This document shows positions 23,644 to 31,787 of a DNA stretch of 37,034 nucleotides, in pieces. Origin of the DNA: Gammaproteobacteria bacterium (lineage in GTDB: Bacteria; Pseudomonadota; Gammaproteobacteria; Steroidobacterales; Steroidobacteraceae); NCBI GenBank assembly GCA_030040715.1, contig JASHTF010000068.1:1-37034 (forward strand). The letters are read 5' to 3'. A model generated the notes under the pieces. The model ran no database searches. It saw only the letters and a program-made list of their open reading frames with translations, and had not been told where the DNA came from. The translations under genes were made by a program, and so were the position numbers. Position 1 is the first letter of the stretch, and each line of letters begins with the position of its first letter.

Positions 23644-24861
23644 ATGCTGACCGAGAGTGCACCGCACTTCCGTCAGCCGCTCCTGAAGACGCCATTCCAT
23701 GAGCGCTCGCGGGCTGCGAGCCAGCTCGACAGCTTCGTACCCTGGGCCGGCTACACCACGGTCGACGTCTACACCAGCGTCGAGCACGAGTATTTCGCCA
23801 TCCGCAACGCGAGCTCGCTCTACGACCTCACGCCGATGGTCAAATACCGCATCCGTGGCCCCGATGCGCTGCGCTTTCTCAATCGGCTGGTGACGCGCGA
23901 GCTGCGCAGACTCGTTCCCGGCAAGGTTGCCTATGCGGCCTGGTGCGATGATGAAGGCCATCTGATCGACGACGGCACGATCTTCTGCCTCGCCCCTGAC
24001 GATTACCGACTGTGCACCGGCGAGCGCCAGCTCGACTGGCTGCTGGCCTCGGCGATCGGCTTCGACGTGCAGTTGCGCGAGGAAACCGAGGAGATCGCGG
24101 CCCTCGCCGTGCAGGGACCGACCTCGGCGAAGCTGCTGAGATCCGTGGGTCTCGAGGGCGTCGAGCGCCTCAAGCCGTTCGAGCACCGTGAGCTCTCCAT
24201 GCCCTCGGGCGACAGCGAACGGCTCATCATGACCGTCTCGCGCACCGGGTACACCGGAGATCTCGGCTATGAGCTGTGGCTGCGGCCGGAAGATGCCGAA
24301 CAGGTGTGGGACGCGCTCATGGCGGCCGGCAGCACTCGTGCCGTGCGACCGGTCGGCTCGCGAGCACTGAACATCGCTCGCATCGAGGCGGGATTCATAT
24401 TGCCGAACGTGGATTTCGTGTCGGCGGCGCGTACGCTTTATCTCGGCACCGAACGCTCGCCGCTCGAGCTCGGGCTCGGGTGGCTGGTGGACTTCAACAA
24501 GGGGCACTTCACCGGCCGGCGTGCGCTGCTCGCAGAATCCGCCCGCCGCCCACGCCGCCGGCTCGTCGGACTGGAAGTGGAGGGCACGAAGCCGGCGCAC
24601 AACGCACTGCTGTACGCGGACGCTGCCGGTAGAAGAGAGGTGGGCAGCGTCTCGTCGGCGACCTGGTCGCCGACCTGCAAGCGTAATATCGCGCTTGCGA
24701 TGGTGGATGGCGCGCACATCACGACTGGGTCGACGCTGTGGGCCGACATCTACCTGAGTCGCGAGCTGGTGTGGGAGCGGCGCATGATGCGTGCGCGAGT
24801 GGTGGAGCGGCCGTTCTTCGCCCCGGCACGACGGCGTGCGACGCCGCCCGCAGACTTCTGA
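23644..24861 (+). CDS. Aminomethyltransferase family protein (GcvT-like)
   Basis: A 405-residue protein of the GcvT / DmdA / dimethylglycine-dehydrogenase C-terminal fold, which moves a one-carbon unit to tetrahydrofolate. Visible motifs are SLYDLTPMVKYRIRGPDA, GHLIDDGTIF (the Asp region used by GcvT), SRTGYTGDLGYELW, ALNIARIEAGF and the C-terminal barrel segment starting near PRRRLVGLEVEG. The true GcvT of the glycine cleavage system would sit with gcvH and gcvP; here it sits with oxidoreductases and a transporter, so a substrate-specific demethylase or methylene acceptor is inferred. ATG 23644 starts 3 bases after the previous stop. Confidence 0.9.
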   Translation: MLTESAPHFRQPLLKTPFHERSRAASQLDSFVPWAGYTTVDVYTSVEHEYFAIRNASSLYDLTPMVKYRIRGPDALRFLNRLVTRELRRLVPGKVAYAAWCDDEGHLIDDGTIFCLAPDDYRLCTGERQLDWLLASAIGFDVQLREETEEIAALAVQGPTSAKLLRSVGLEGVERLKPFEHRELSMPSGDSERLIMTVSRTGYTGDLGYELWLRPEDAEQVWDALMAAGSTRAVRPVGSRALNIARIEAGFILPNVDFVSAARTLYLGTERSPLELGLGWLVDFNKGHFTGRRALLAESARRPRRRLVGLEVEGTKPAHNALLYADAAGRREVGSVSSATWSPTCKRNIALAMVDGAHITTGSTLWADIYLSRELVWERRMMRARVVERPFFAPARRRATPPADF

Positions 24862-24885
24862 GCCGGCGTCTCGCGGGGTCCTGCC

Positions 24886-26031
24886 GTGATCGCGAATCAG
24901 GCCAAGCAGCTCGCCAGTCGCCCGTGGCTCGATCCGACCGCGATCCCTCAGATCGTGATCGACGGCGTGACCAAGAGCTACGCCAGCAACACGGCCGTCG
25001 ACGCCGTCAGCCTCAGCATCTATCAGGGCGAGATCTTTGCGCTGGTGGGCGCATCGGGCTGCGGCAAGACGACGCTACTGCGCATGCTCGCGGGCTTCGA
25101 TGAGCCCACGCAGGGGCGCATCTGCATCGATGGCGTCGACATGCGCGGCGTCCCGCCACACGAGCGTCCGGTGAACATGATGTTCCAGTCCTATGCGCTG
25201 TTCCCCCACATGACGGTGGAGAGCAACGTCGGCTATGGCCTGCGTCGGTTGCCGCTCGACGATGCCACTCGCCGCAAGCGCGTGCAGGATGCGCTCGAGA
25301 TGGTGCAGCTGGGTCCCTTGGGTAAGCGCAAGCCGCATCAGCTCTCCGGTGGTCAGCGCCAGCGCGTGGCGCTCGCGCGTGCGCTCATCCGCCGCCCCAA
25401 AGTGCTGCTGCTGGATGAGCCGCTGTCGGCCCTGGACAAGAAGCTGCGCGAGCAGACGCAGTTCGAGCTCATGGATCTGCAGGATAAGGTCGGCATCAGC
25501 TTCATCGTCGTGACGCACGACCAGGACGAAGCGATGGCGCTGGCGACGCGCATCGCGGTGATGTACCGCGGCCAGATCATGCAAGTAGGTACCCCGGCAG
25601 AGATCTACGAGTTTCCGCGCAGCCGTTTTGTCGCCGACTTCGTCGGCACCACGAATCTGTTCGAGGGCAGCGTCAGCGCCTGCCAGGACGGCCTCATCAC
25701 CGTGCGCTGCGCCGAGACCGCGACTGACCTGCTGGTCGACGATGCCGGTACCTACCGCATCGGGCAGCAGGTCTGGGTAGCGCTGCGGCCGGAGAAGGTA
25801 CGCCTCGGCAAGCAGCCGGTGAATGGCGCGCGCATCAATCAGCTGCGCGGCAGCGTGTGGGAGCTCGGTTATCTTGGCAATCGCTCGACCTATCAGATCC
25901 GCACCACCAGTGGAAAGCTCGTTACCGTGTTCACGCAGAACGAACGACGTACGGCAGAGGCAACGATCGACTGGAGCGACGAGGTGTTCGTGAGCTGGAG
26001 CGCGGATGCAGCCGTAGTGCTGCAGACCTAG
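24886..26031 (+). CDS. ABC transporter ATP-binding protein, PotG/PotA-like
   Basis: A 381-residue ATPase: Walker A GASGCGKTT (55-63), Q-loop Gln101, signature LSGGQ (153-157), Walker B LLLDEP with Asp177 and Glu178, and switch His211 in VVTHDQDEA. A C-terminal ~140-residue TOBE region follows, as in PotA/PotG. It should drive import through the PotH- and PotI-like permeases 9 kb away, since no other permease is near. GTG 24886 has a GGGG stretch upstream. It closes the aminotransferase operon and its stop directly abuts the stop of the opposing PEP-CTERM gene. Confidence 0.94.
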   Translation: MIANQAKQLASRPWLDPTAIPQIVIDGVTKSYASNTAVDAVSLSIYQGEIFALVGASGCGKTTLLRMLAGFDEPTQGRICIDGVDMRGVPPHERPVNMMFQSYALFPHMTVESNVGYGLRRLPLDDATRRKRVQDALEMVQLGPLGKRKPHQLSGGQRQRVALARALIRRPKVLLLDEPLSALDKKLREQTQFELMDLQDKVGISFIVVTHDQDEAMALATRIAVMYRGQIMQVGTPAEIYEFPRSRFVADFVGTTNLFEGSVSACQDGLITVRCAETATDLLVDDAGTYRIGQQVWVALRPEKVRLGKQPVNGARINQLRGSVWELGYLGNRSTYQIRTTSGKLVTVFTQNERRTAEATIDWSDEVFVSWSADAAVVLQT

Positions 26032-26634
26032 TTAGCGCGGACGCCGGCGACGGGCGACGCCCGCGGCCATGAGGCCAAGCGCCATGAGACCCAAGGTGGC
26101 TGGCTCAGGCACGGATGCGACGCTCCAGCTGAATTCGGGGTCTGGAGAGATCAGGTTCACCGTGAAGGCGATCGGGATGAACGCGCCCTCGGGAACGTTC
26201 TGGTAGTAATACAGGTTCAGCGGACGATTAAAGCCTAGGTTGGTCCCAATGATGTTGTAGTCGACTCCGCCCGCCTGTAGACCGAGACCTCCCGTATCGA
26301 GATAGAGTCCCGATGATTGGCAAATGCTGCTGGCGCCCGGGAATCCCGGAAAATAGATAACGTCGTTGAAACCATACCCGGCCGCCACGTAGACCTGCGG
26401 GAGACCGGGACACAGCGCCCCATACGGATTGGAAACCGGATCGTTCGTCGGCAGCAGGCTCACCGGTGCACCAAACAGAGTGCCGGTAATCCCAGTTACG
26501 AAGTACTCGTCATCGGCTCCAGCGACCGCAGTCGTCGTGAAGGTCCCGTTCCCGAAGGCCGTCGCGCTCGCAGTGCCTGCGTACCACGCGAGACCGCAAG
26601 CCGCGGCAACCACTGCCGTCTTTCTCGCCCGCAT
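26032..26634 (-). CDS. PEP-CTERM sorting domain-containing protein
   Basis: A 200-residue exported protein. ATG 26634 has GGGGAG 7 bases upstream. Residues 1-24 are a signal peptide. Residues 175-200 are the PEP-CTERM signal: VPEP, a hydrophobic segment and a final Arg-rich tail, recognised by exosortase/archaeosortase-type enzymes (EpsH). The middle is a low-complexity, Gly/Tyr/Asn-rich secreted domain without a recognised family. No exosortase gene is in the window. It is convergent with the ABC ATPase gene with no intergenic base. An envelope or extracellular-matrix role is expected from the family signal. Confidence 0.9.
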   Translation of the reverse strand: MRARKTAVVAAACGLAWYAGTASATAFGNGTFTTTAVAGADDEYFVTGITGTLFGAPVSLLPTNDPVSNPYGALCPGLPQVYVAAGYGFNDVIYFPGFPGASSICQSSGLYLDTGGLGLQAGGVDYNIIGTNLGFNRPLNLYYYQNVPEGAFIPIAFTVNLISPDPEFSWSVASVPEPATLGLMALGLMAAGVARRRRPR

Positions 26635-26791
26635 GTCTGGTCTCCCCATCCTTGGCTTATTGGTCTTGAACTACTTTATCGTAGCATTCTTCAGAGCCCT
26701 CTCTTGGATAGTGAAGGTCAGCAGGTGGGGTCGACGGCGCGCGCGTGCACCCGCAAGACAGCACGGTGGCGGCGGTAACGGCTGCAACCGA

Positions 26792-26830
26792 CTTCGGCAC
26801 CTTCAACATAATCGACCCCTTTTGCCGAAG
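26792..26830. terminator. Hairpin downstream of the efflux operon
   Basis: CTTCGGCA (26792-26799) pairs perfectly with TGCCGAAG (26823-26830) across 23 bases, beginning 4 bases beyond the NodT-like gene stop. No U-tract follows, so it may protect the mRNA 3' end rather than terminate. Confidence 0.35.
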
Positions 26831-26833
26831 CTT

Positions 26834-28294
26834 TCACTCCTTCGGCGGCGGCTGAGCAGTGCTCTGCCATCCGCCGCCGAGCGCCTTGAACAGCTCGATC
26901 TGATCTTGGACCAGTGTGGCATCCGACGCGGCGACTGCCGCATCGAGGGCGATCAGGGTCTGTTCGGTCGTGAGCAGATCGAGCGAGCTCAGGCCGCCGG
27001 CTGCAAACTCACCGCGCGCGATGTCGAACGATCTGTGGATCCGGTCCTGAGCGTCGACCAGCTGCTGGCGGTTGTCGAGTGCCGCGCTATAGGCGGCGAG
27101 TGCCTGCTCGGTCTCTTTCAGTGCCGTGAGCACCACCGAATCGAATGACGCCAGCGCGGCCGCTTGCGCGCCCTTGGCCTCACGAACCTCCGCCCGCGCG
27201 CGCACGTTGTTGGGGAAATTCCAGCTGATCGACGGTCCCACCCCCCAAATGAGCGCGTCGTTATGGACCAGCTGCGGCACTTCCAAGGCCGCCCCGCCAT
27301 AGAAGGCGCTCAGTCGAATCGTCGGATACAAATCCGCGGTCGCGACGCCGATCTGCGCGGTTGCGGCGGCCAGGCGGCGGTCGGCCTCGCGCACGTCGGG
27401 GCGACGGCTGATGAGCGTACGCCCATCGCCGATGGGAATGAGCGCGCTCAGGCGCGGCGGAGCCACGCAGGCGAGGACCTCCTTCGGGGCATCGACGGGT
27501 GTGCGCCCCAGCAGCGCCGTGAGCTCGAACAGTGCCGCGCGGCGCAACCCCTCGAGCTGCGGAACGGTTGCGGCTACCTCGGCGACGAGTGCCCGAGCCC
27601 GCTCCACTTCGAACTCAGAATTTCCGCCCACACTGAAGCGCTGCGCGGTGATCTCGGCTTCATGCGTCACGATCGCGAGCGAGTGCTGCGCTACGCCGAG
27701 CTGCTCGCCGAGCGCGCAGATCTGCGCATACGCACGCGCGGTCTCCGCCGCGACGACGACCCGCACTTCATCGCGTGTTGCCGCGACGGATTCGGCGCTG
27801 GCTCTGGCCTCCTCGATACTCCGCCGGATGCGGCCGAACAGGTCGACCTCGTACGCCGCCTGAAAAACATCCTCGAACAGCCAGATGGTCTGAGGTCTAT
27901 GGCCGCCGAGCTCGAGAATCTCTTCCGTGACCGGGTCGCGCCCATAGGTGGCGCCCGCGATCGCCTCGGTGGAGGGATAACGTTCGGCATGGACCGCCGC
28001 GAGCACGGCCCGGGCCGCGGTAAGATTGGCATCGGCTGCACGCAGATCGCGATTCGCGGCGAACGCTTCGCCCACGAGTGCGTCGAGGCGCGAATCACTG
28101 TAGAGCCTCCACCAGGCATCGGGCGGCAGCGTCGGGGTCTCGAGCCTGGAATCGCGCGACACGAGCGGCGCTTGCGCGCCGCTCGGCAGGGTCGGAGGTC
28201 GGTAGTTGGGGCCAACCGCACACGCCATGAGAGCACCCGCGGCCAGGCTCGCTATGGCGACGGTTCGCACACAACCAGGGAATCTGCGCCTCAT
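26834..28294 (-). CDS. Efflux outer membrane lipoprotein, NodT family
   Basis: A 486-residue TolC-like outer-membrane channel. Signal peptide ending LMAC gives lipidated Cys25, followed by AVGPNYRPP, the standard start of NodT/OprM lipoproteins. Two outer-membrane-efflux repeats follow (about 70-260 and 280-475) with long coiled-coil helices rich in Ala, Glu and Arg; LLGRTP and SRRPDVREADRRLAAATAQIG are family hallmarks. ATG 28294 overlaps the MFS stop (ATGA). It completes a three-part pump with the two upstream genes. Confidence 0.94.
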   Translation of the reverse strand: MRRRFPGCVRTVAIASLAAGALMACAVGPNYRPPTLPSGAQAPLVSRDSRLETPTLPPDAWWRLYSDSRLDALVGEAFAANRDLRAADANLTAARAVLAAVHAERYPSTEAIAGATYGRDPVTEEILELGGHRPQTIWLFEDVFQAAYEVDLFGRIRRSIEEARASAESVAATRDEVRVVVAAETARAYAQICALGEQLGVAQHSLAIVTHEAEITAQRFSVGGNSEFEVERARALVAEVAATVPQLEGLRRAALFELTALLGRTPVDAPKEVLACVAPPRLSALIPIGDGRTLISRRPDVREADRRLAAATAQIGVATADLYPTIRLSAFYGGAALEVPQLVHNDALIWGVGPSISWNFPNNVRARAEVREAKGAQAAALASFDSVVLTALKETEQALAAYSAALDNRQQLVDAQDRIHRSFDIARGEFAAGGLSSLDLLTTEQTLIALDAAVAASDATLVQDQIELFKALGGGWQSTAQPPPKE

Positions 28295-29913
28295 GACGGC
28301 TTGGAGCGGTGTAGCGGAAAGAACGGCAACGGCGATGCCGGCCCCTCGGGTGCTTCGCCTCGAAACACGATCATCAACAACGCGATGGCGGTGAAGAAGC
28401 CCACCGCAACGAAGCAATCCATCACCCCCTGGACGGTAGCGGCCACGCGCACGGCGTTATCGAGCACCAGTTGGCCGCGGTGCACGGCGCCCAGCGGGTC
28501 GATGGTGCGCGTGGTGACCGCGGCGTAGTCATTGATCCGGTGCAACACCTGCGCATCCCCGCTCTGCACGTGCAGACCAATGAGGTTCGATGCAATCTGC
28601 TCACGCTTGCGAGCCAAGGTGGTCACGAACGCCGAGCCGATCTCACCGCCCATGAGCCGCGACGTCTGCAACACGGCGCCAAACGTCAGCGCGTCCTTCG
28701 GGTTGAGATGCAGTATGCCGACGAAGATGACCCCCGAGAGCGCGAAACTCTGTCCCAGCGCCTGCAGCAGCGCCGAGGGAAGGAACTGTGTGGTACCCCA
28801 GAGTGGAGTCATGGTGTAGGCGACCATGAGGCAGGCGACGCTGATGAAGATGAAGCCTATGGAGGCGACGAGGCGCGCGTCCGATCGGCGCAGCATCAGC
28901 GCCGCGAGTGGACAGAAGAGCAGCTGCGGAATGGCGATCCAAACGAGCGCCTCCCCGACCTCCAGGTCGCGATAGCCGCGCACGGAGCCGAGGTAGAGCG
29001 GTATCAGGTAGGTTGTCGCGGTAATGGTCAGACGCAAAAAGCTGATCAGGACGATCTGACTCGGCATGGGCGCGCTGATGAGCACCTTCAGGTTGATCAG
29101 CGGATTTGGCGTGCGCGCCTCATGCACGAAAAAGGCGACCAGCAGCAGCCCGCCGGCGAGCAGTAGTCCCCACACCAGACCCGAATTGAGCCAGTCGAGT
29201 CGATTGCCCTGATCGAGCGCGGCGTAGATGAGCGCGAGTCCGGTGCCGCCCGAGACCAGCGCGTAAACATCGTTAGGCGGACGGACGGGAATTGGTTTGA
29301 CTTTGAGGCCGCGGCGCAGGCAGACCGTCATGATGAGCGCGAGCGGCACGTTCTGCCAGAAGATCCACTGCCAGGTGTGATGCTCGGTGTACCAGCCCTC
29401 GAGAGAGGCTGAAATGTTGAGCGACAACTCGAGATTGAGTGCGTACAGCGCGATGCCGAACGCCCAATACTTGGGAGGCATGCTGAGCAGAATGAAGCTC
29501 AAGGTCAGGGGAATGAAGAATCCCGTGGCAATTCCGCCGAGAAACTGCATCGTCAGGAGCATGGGCAGGCTGGTGAAGAACGGTGTCAGCAGCGATATGA
29601 TCGCAAAGGATATAGACGCCCCCATCAGCACCCGGCGCGGACCGTAGGTTGCCCCCATCCACACGGCCAGCAGTGTCACCAACATCTGCGCTGCGGTTTG
29701 CGCCGTCGTGATCCAGGCGCCCTCATCGAACCCCGCGCTGACGGCTCCGCGAATATCGGCCAGGCCGTAGCTCGACAGCCGCGAATTGAGCGTCGAGATG
29801 AAGGTCCCCATCAGCACCGCGACCAGCCCGAGCCACGGTATGGTCGTAGGCGGCGTCGGCAGCATCGGCGCGTGCAGGCCGACGGGAGGGCTCACGGGCG
29901 CCGGAGTGCTCAC
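28291..29913 (-). CDS. DHA2 family MFS drug efflux permease (EmrB-like)
   Basis: A 540-residue inner-membrane antiporter with about 14 transmembrane segments, preceded by a ~25-residue Pro-rich N-terminus. The motif region SSYGLADIRGAVSAGFDEGAW and the WMGATYGPRRVLMG loop are DHA2/EmrB features. The proton-driven pump would pass substrates to the HlyD adaptor and the NodT channel. GTG 29913 overlaps the adaptor stop (GTGA) and its own stop overlaps the next start, so the three proteins are translated in a coupled way. Substrate unknown; no regulator gene of the MarR or TetR type adjoins it. Confidence 0.93.
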   Translation of the reverse strand: MSTPAPVSPPVGLHAPMLPTPPTTIPWLGLVAVLMGTFISTLNSRLSSYGLADIRGAVSAGFDEGAWITTAQTAAQMLVTLLAVWMGATYGPRRVLMGASISFAIISLLTPFFTSLPMLLTMQFLGGIATGFFIPLTLSFILLSMPPKYWAFGIALYALNLELSLNISASLEGWYTEHHTWQWIFWQNVPLALIMTVCLRRGLKVKPIPVRPPNDVYALVSGGTGLALIYAALDQGNRLDWLNSGLVWGLLLAGGLLLVAFFVHEARTPNPLINLKVLISAPMPSQIVLISFLRLTITATTYLIPLYLGSVRGYRDLEVGEALVWIAIPQLLFCPLAALMLRRSDARLVASIGFIFISVACLMVAYTMTPLWGTTQFLPSALLQALGQSFALSGVIFVGILHLNPKDALTFGAVLQTSRLMGGEIGSAFVTTLARKREQIASNLIGLHVQSGDAQVLHRINDYAAVTTRTIDPLGAVHRGQLVLDNAVRVAATVQGVMDCFVAVGFFTAIALLMIVFRGEAPEGPASPLPFFPLHRSKPS

Positions 29914-30980
29914 GGGAGACGCGCCGTGGCGTCGATCGATGCCTCGACTGACATGCCGGGGGCGAGTCGATTCGCCAGACCCTGGGCATCGTCGATCACG
30001 ATCTTCACGGGGATGCGCTGCACCACCTTGGTGAAATTGCCGGTGGCGTTGTCGGGCGGTAGCAGCGCGAACTCGGCACCCGAGCCGGGCGAAAACTCGA
30101 GCAGGTGGCCGCGGAGCGTAAAGCCGGGAAAACTATCGACCGTGATCTCGGCCTTCTGGCCGACCGCCATGTGGGTGACCTGGGTCTCCTTGTAGTTGGC
30201 GATGACCCAGACGTTCGGCACCGGGATCAGCGTCGTGATTTGCGTGCCCGCGCCGACCAGCTGTCCCGGCTTGACCTGCCGCTGGCCGAGCTGGCCATCC
30301 TGCGGCGCTATGATGGTCGTGTATTGCAGATTGAGCTGAGCGATGACGAGCGCCGCGTGCGCGCGCTGAAGTTCGGCCTGGTTCTGAGCGAGCTGCCCGT
30401 CGAGCACGGCGAGCGCGCGTTCTGCGGCGGTCGCCTGCGCGCGATTCAGCTGCAGTTGCGCCTCGAGCTGGATGTGGGTCGTCTCGATCTTCTCATGCGC
30501 CTCGGTGGTCGAGGAGCCCGTTTGCAGCTCGCGTGACTCACGCGCGACGTCGCGCACGTTCTGCGCGCTCAGAGCGATCGTGGAGGCGACGGCGGCGCGT
30601 GCCGCCTGGATATTCGCCAGCTGCACCTCGCGTTGCGCCCTGAGCGTCTCCCCCTGTGCCGTCGCCGCTGCGATGTTCGCCATATCCTCCGCGACTGCCG
30701 CGCGATAGTCATCGTCGACGAGCTGCGCGAGTACCTGCCCCTGGTGTACGCGCTGGTAATCCTGGATGGGAAGCTCGCGCAGATAGCCAGCCACCTTGGA
30801 GGTGATTGGTGTGAGATCTGATTGGAGGTAAGCATCGTTGGTACGCTGCCAGCCGATGCCCCCTTCCCAGCGGTTCCAGTTGGTCGAGACGATCACGATG
30901 ATGGCGATCGCTACGATGAATACCAGGATGCGCCAGGTGAACTCGAAGATCTTGTTCCAATGGATTGCAGACAGCTTCAT
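29910..30980 (-). CDS. HlyD/EmrA-like periplasmic adaptor protein
   Basis: A 356-residue membrane fusion protein. One N-terminal transmembrane segment (~13-35) is followed by the DAYLQSDLTPITSKVAGYL lipoyl-type half motif, a coiled-coil hairpin (about 95-215, rich in Gln/Ala/Glu) and the second half AQLNLQYTTIIAPQDGQL, then a beta-barrel domain with GSGAEFALLPPDNATGNFTKV. It links the MFS pump to the NodT channel. ATG 30980 is chosen; a weak AAG-rich sequence precedes it. It is first in the three-gene efflux operon, 94 bases after the FMN reductase gene. Confidence 0.94.
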   Translation of the reverse strand: MKLSAIHWNKIFEFTWRILVFIVAIAIIVIVSTNWNRWEGGIGWQRTNDAYLQSDLTPITSKVAGYLRELPIQDYQRVHQGQVLAQLVDDDYRAAVAEDMANIAAATAQGETLRAQREVQLANIQAARAAVASTIALSAQNVRDVARESRELQTGSSTTEAHEKIETTHIQLEAQLQLNRAQATAAERALAVLDGQLAQNQAELQRAHAALVIAQLNLQYTTIIAPQDGQLGQRQVKPGQLVGAGTQITTLIPVPNVWVIANYKETQVTHMAVGQKAEITVDSFPGFTLRGHLLEFSPGSGAEFALLPPDNATGNFTKVVQRIPVKIVIDDAQGLANRLAPGMSVEASIDATARLP

Positions 30981-31074
30981 GAGTGCTTATAAGACCGTTT
31001 TGCCCGATGATGCACGTATCGGCCGTGCGTGACCAGCCGGCGTGCGCCGTGTCCGTCGAGAGCGCCTGTACCCC

Positions 31075-31665
31075 TCAGTACGGCGGCGCTCGCCTGGCCC
31101 GCTGGGCTTTCGCCGCCTCCGTCCACCAGACCAGATCATCGGCGAACCGCTCGAACGCGCGTTCGAGCGCTGCGCCGGCTGGCCCGATCGGCTCACCCGC
31201 CTCGTTCAGAGTCGCGGCGATCGGCCCGACGGTAAGGGTGCTGGAGACGACGACCATGCCCATCTCGGACAGAATGTTGTGCCAGGCGTAACTCGATCGA
31301 GTGCCGGAGAGCCGTCCTCCCGAATAGCTCGCGATCGCGGCGGGCCGCCAGAACCACTCCTCGAGAAAGTGGTCGGTGAGATTCTTGAGCCCAGGCTGCA
31401 CTCCCCGGTTGTACTCCCCCACCACGAACAGGAAGGCGTCGGCGCGACGGATCTGCGCTCCGAGATGCGCAAGCGCCGGCGGTGCGGTGCCGGCAGCGTA
31501 TTCCTTCAGCATCCGATCGAGCAGGGGCAGGCCGATCGCCTTGGCGTCGATCAGCTCGGCGTCCTCGCCGCGAGCACGCAGCCTCCCCAGCGCGAACTGC
31601 GCCAAGCGGATTCCTTTGCGATCGGCACGATAGGAGCCGTACAGGACGAGAATCTTGTTGCCCAC
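31075..31665 (-). CDS. NADPH-dependent FMN reductase family protein
   Basis: A 196-residue flavodoxin-fold protein. VLYGSYRADRKG near the N-terminus binds the FMN phosphate, and VVGEYNRGVQPGLKN matches the family 'PEYN.s.P..LKN' motif, with Gly in place of Pro before the Glu-Tyr-Asn. It would reduce FMN, quinones or azo compounds with NAD(P)H. GTG 31665 has GAGG 7 bases upstream. It lies 122 bases downstream of hutU and 94 bases upstream of the efflux operon on the same strand. Either association could be accidental. Confidence 0.88.
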   Translation of the reverse strand: MGNKILVLYGSYRADRKGIRLAQFALGRLRARGEDAELIDAKAIGLPLLDRMLKEYAAGTAPPALAHLGAQIRRADAFLFVVGEYNRGVQPGLKNLTDHFLEEWFWRPAAIASYSGGRLSGTRSSYAWHNILSEMGMVVVSSTLTVGPIAATLNEAGEPIGPAGAALERAFERFADDLVWWTEAAKAQRARRAPPY

Positions 31666-31787
31666 GGCACCGCCTCGAATCGAGTCTAGCGTCTTTCGTC
31701 CGCCGCGGCGCGCCGGCGCAGGACTACACGGTCAGGCTCTAGGCTCGCGAGAGCTGCCCGCGGCGGAAGGGGGGCCGTCAACGAACG

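Noticed and set aside
27164-28528. 454-codon plus-strand frame opposite the NodT-like gene
   Set aside because: Antisense shadow of a well-conserved efflux gene; no recognisable domain and it crosses into the MFS gene.
31012-31028. GCACG / CGTGC hairpin between the FMN reductase and HlyD genes
   Set aside because: Only 5 bp with no T-run on the minus strand; expected by chance in GC-rich DNA.
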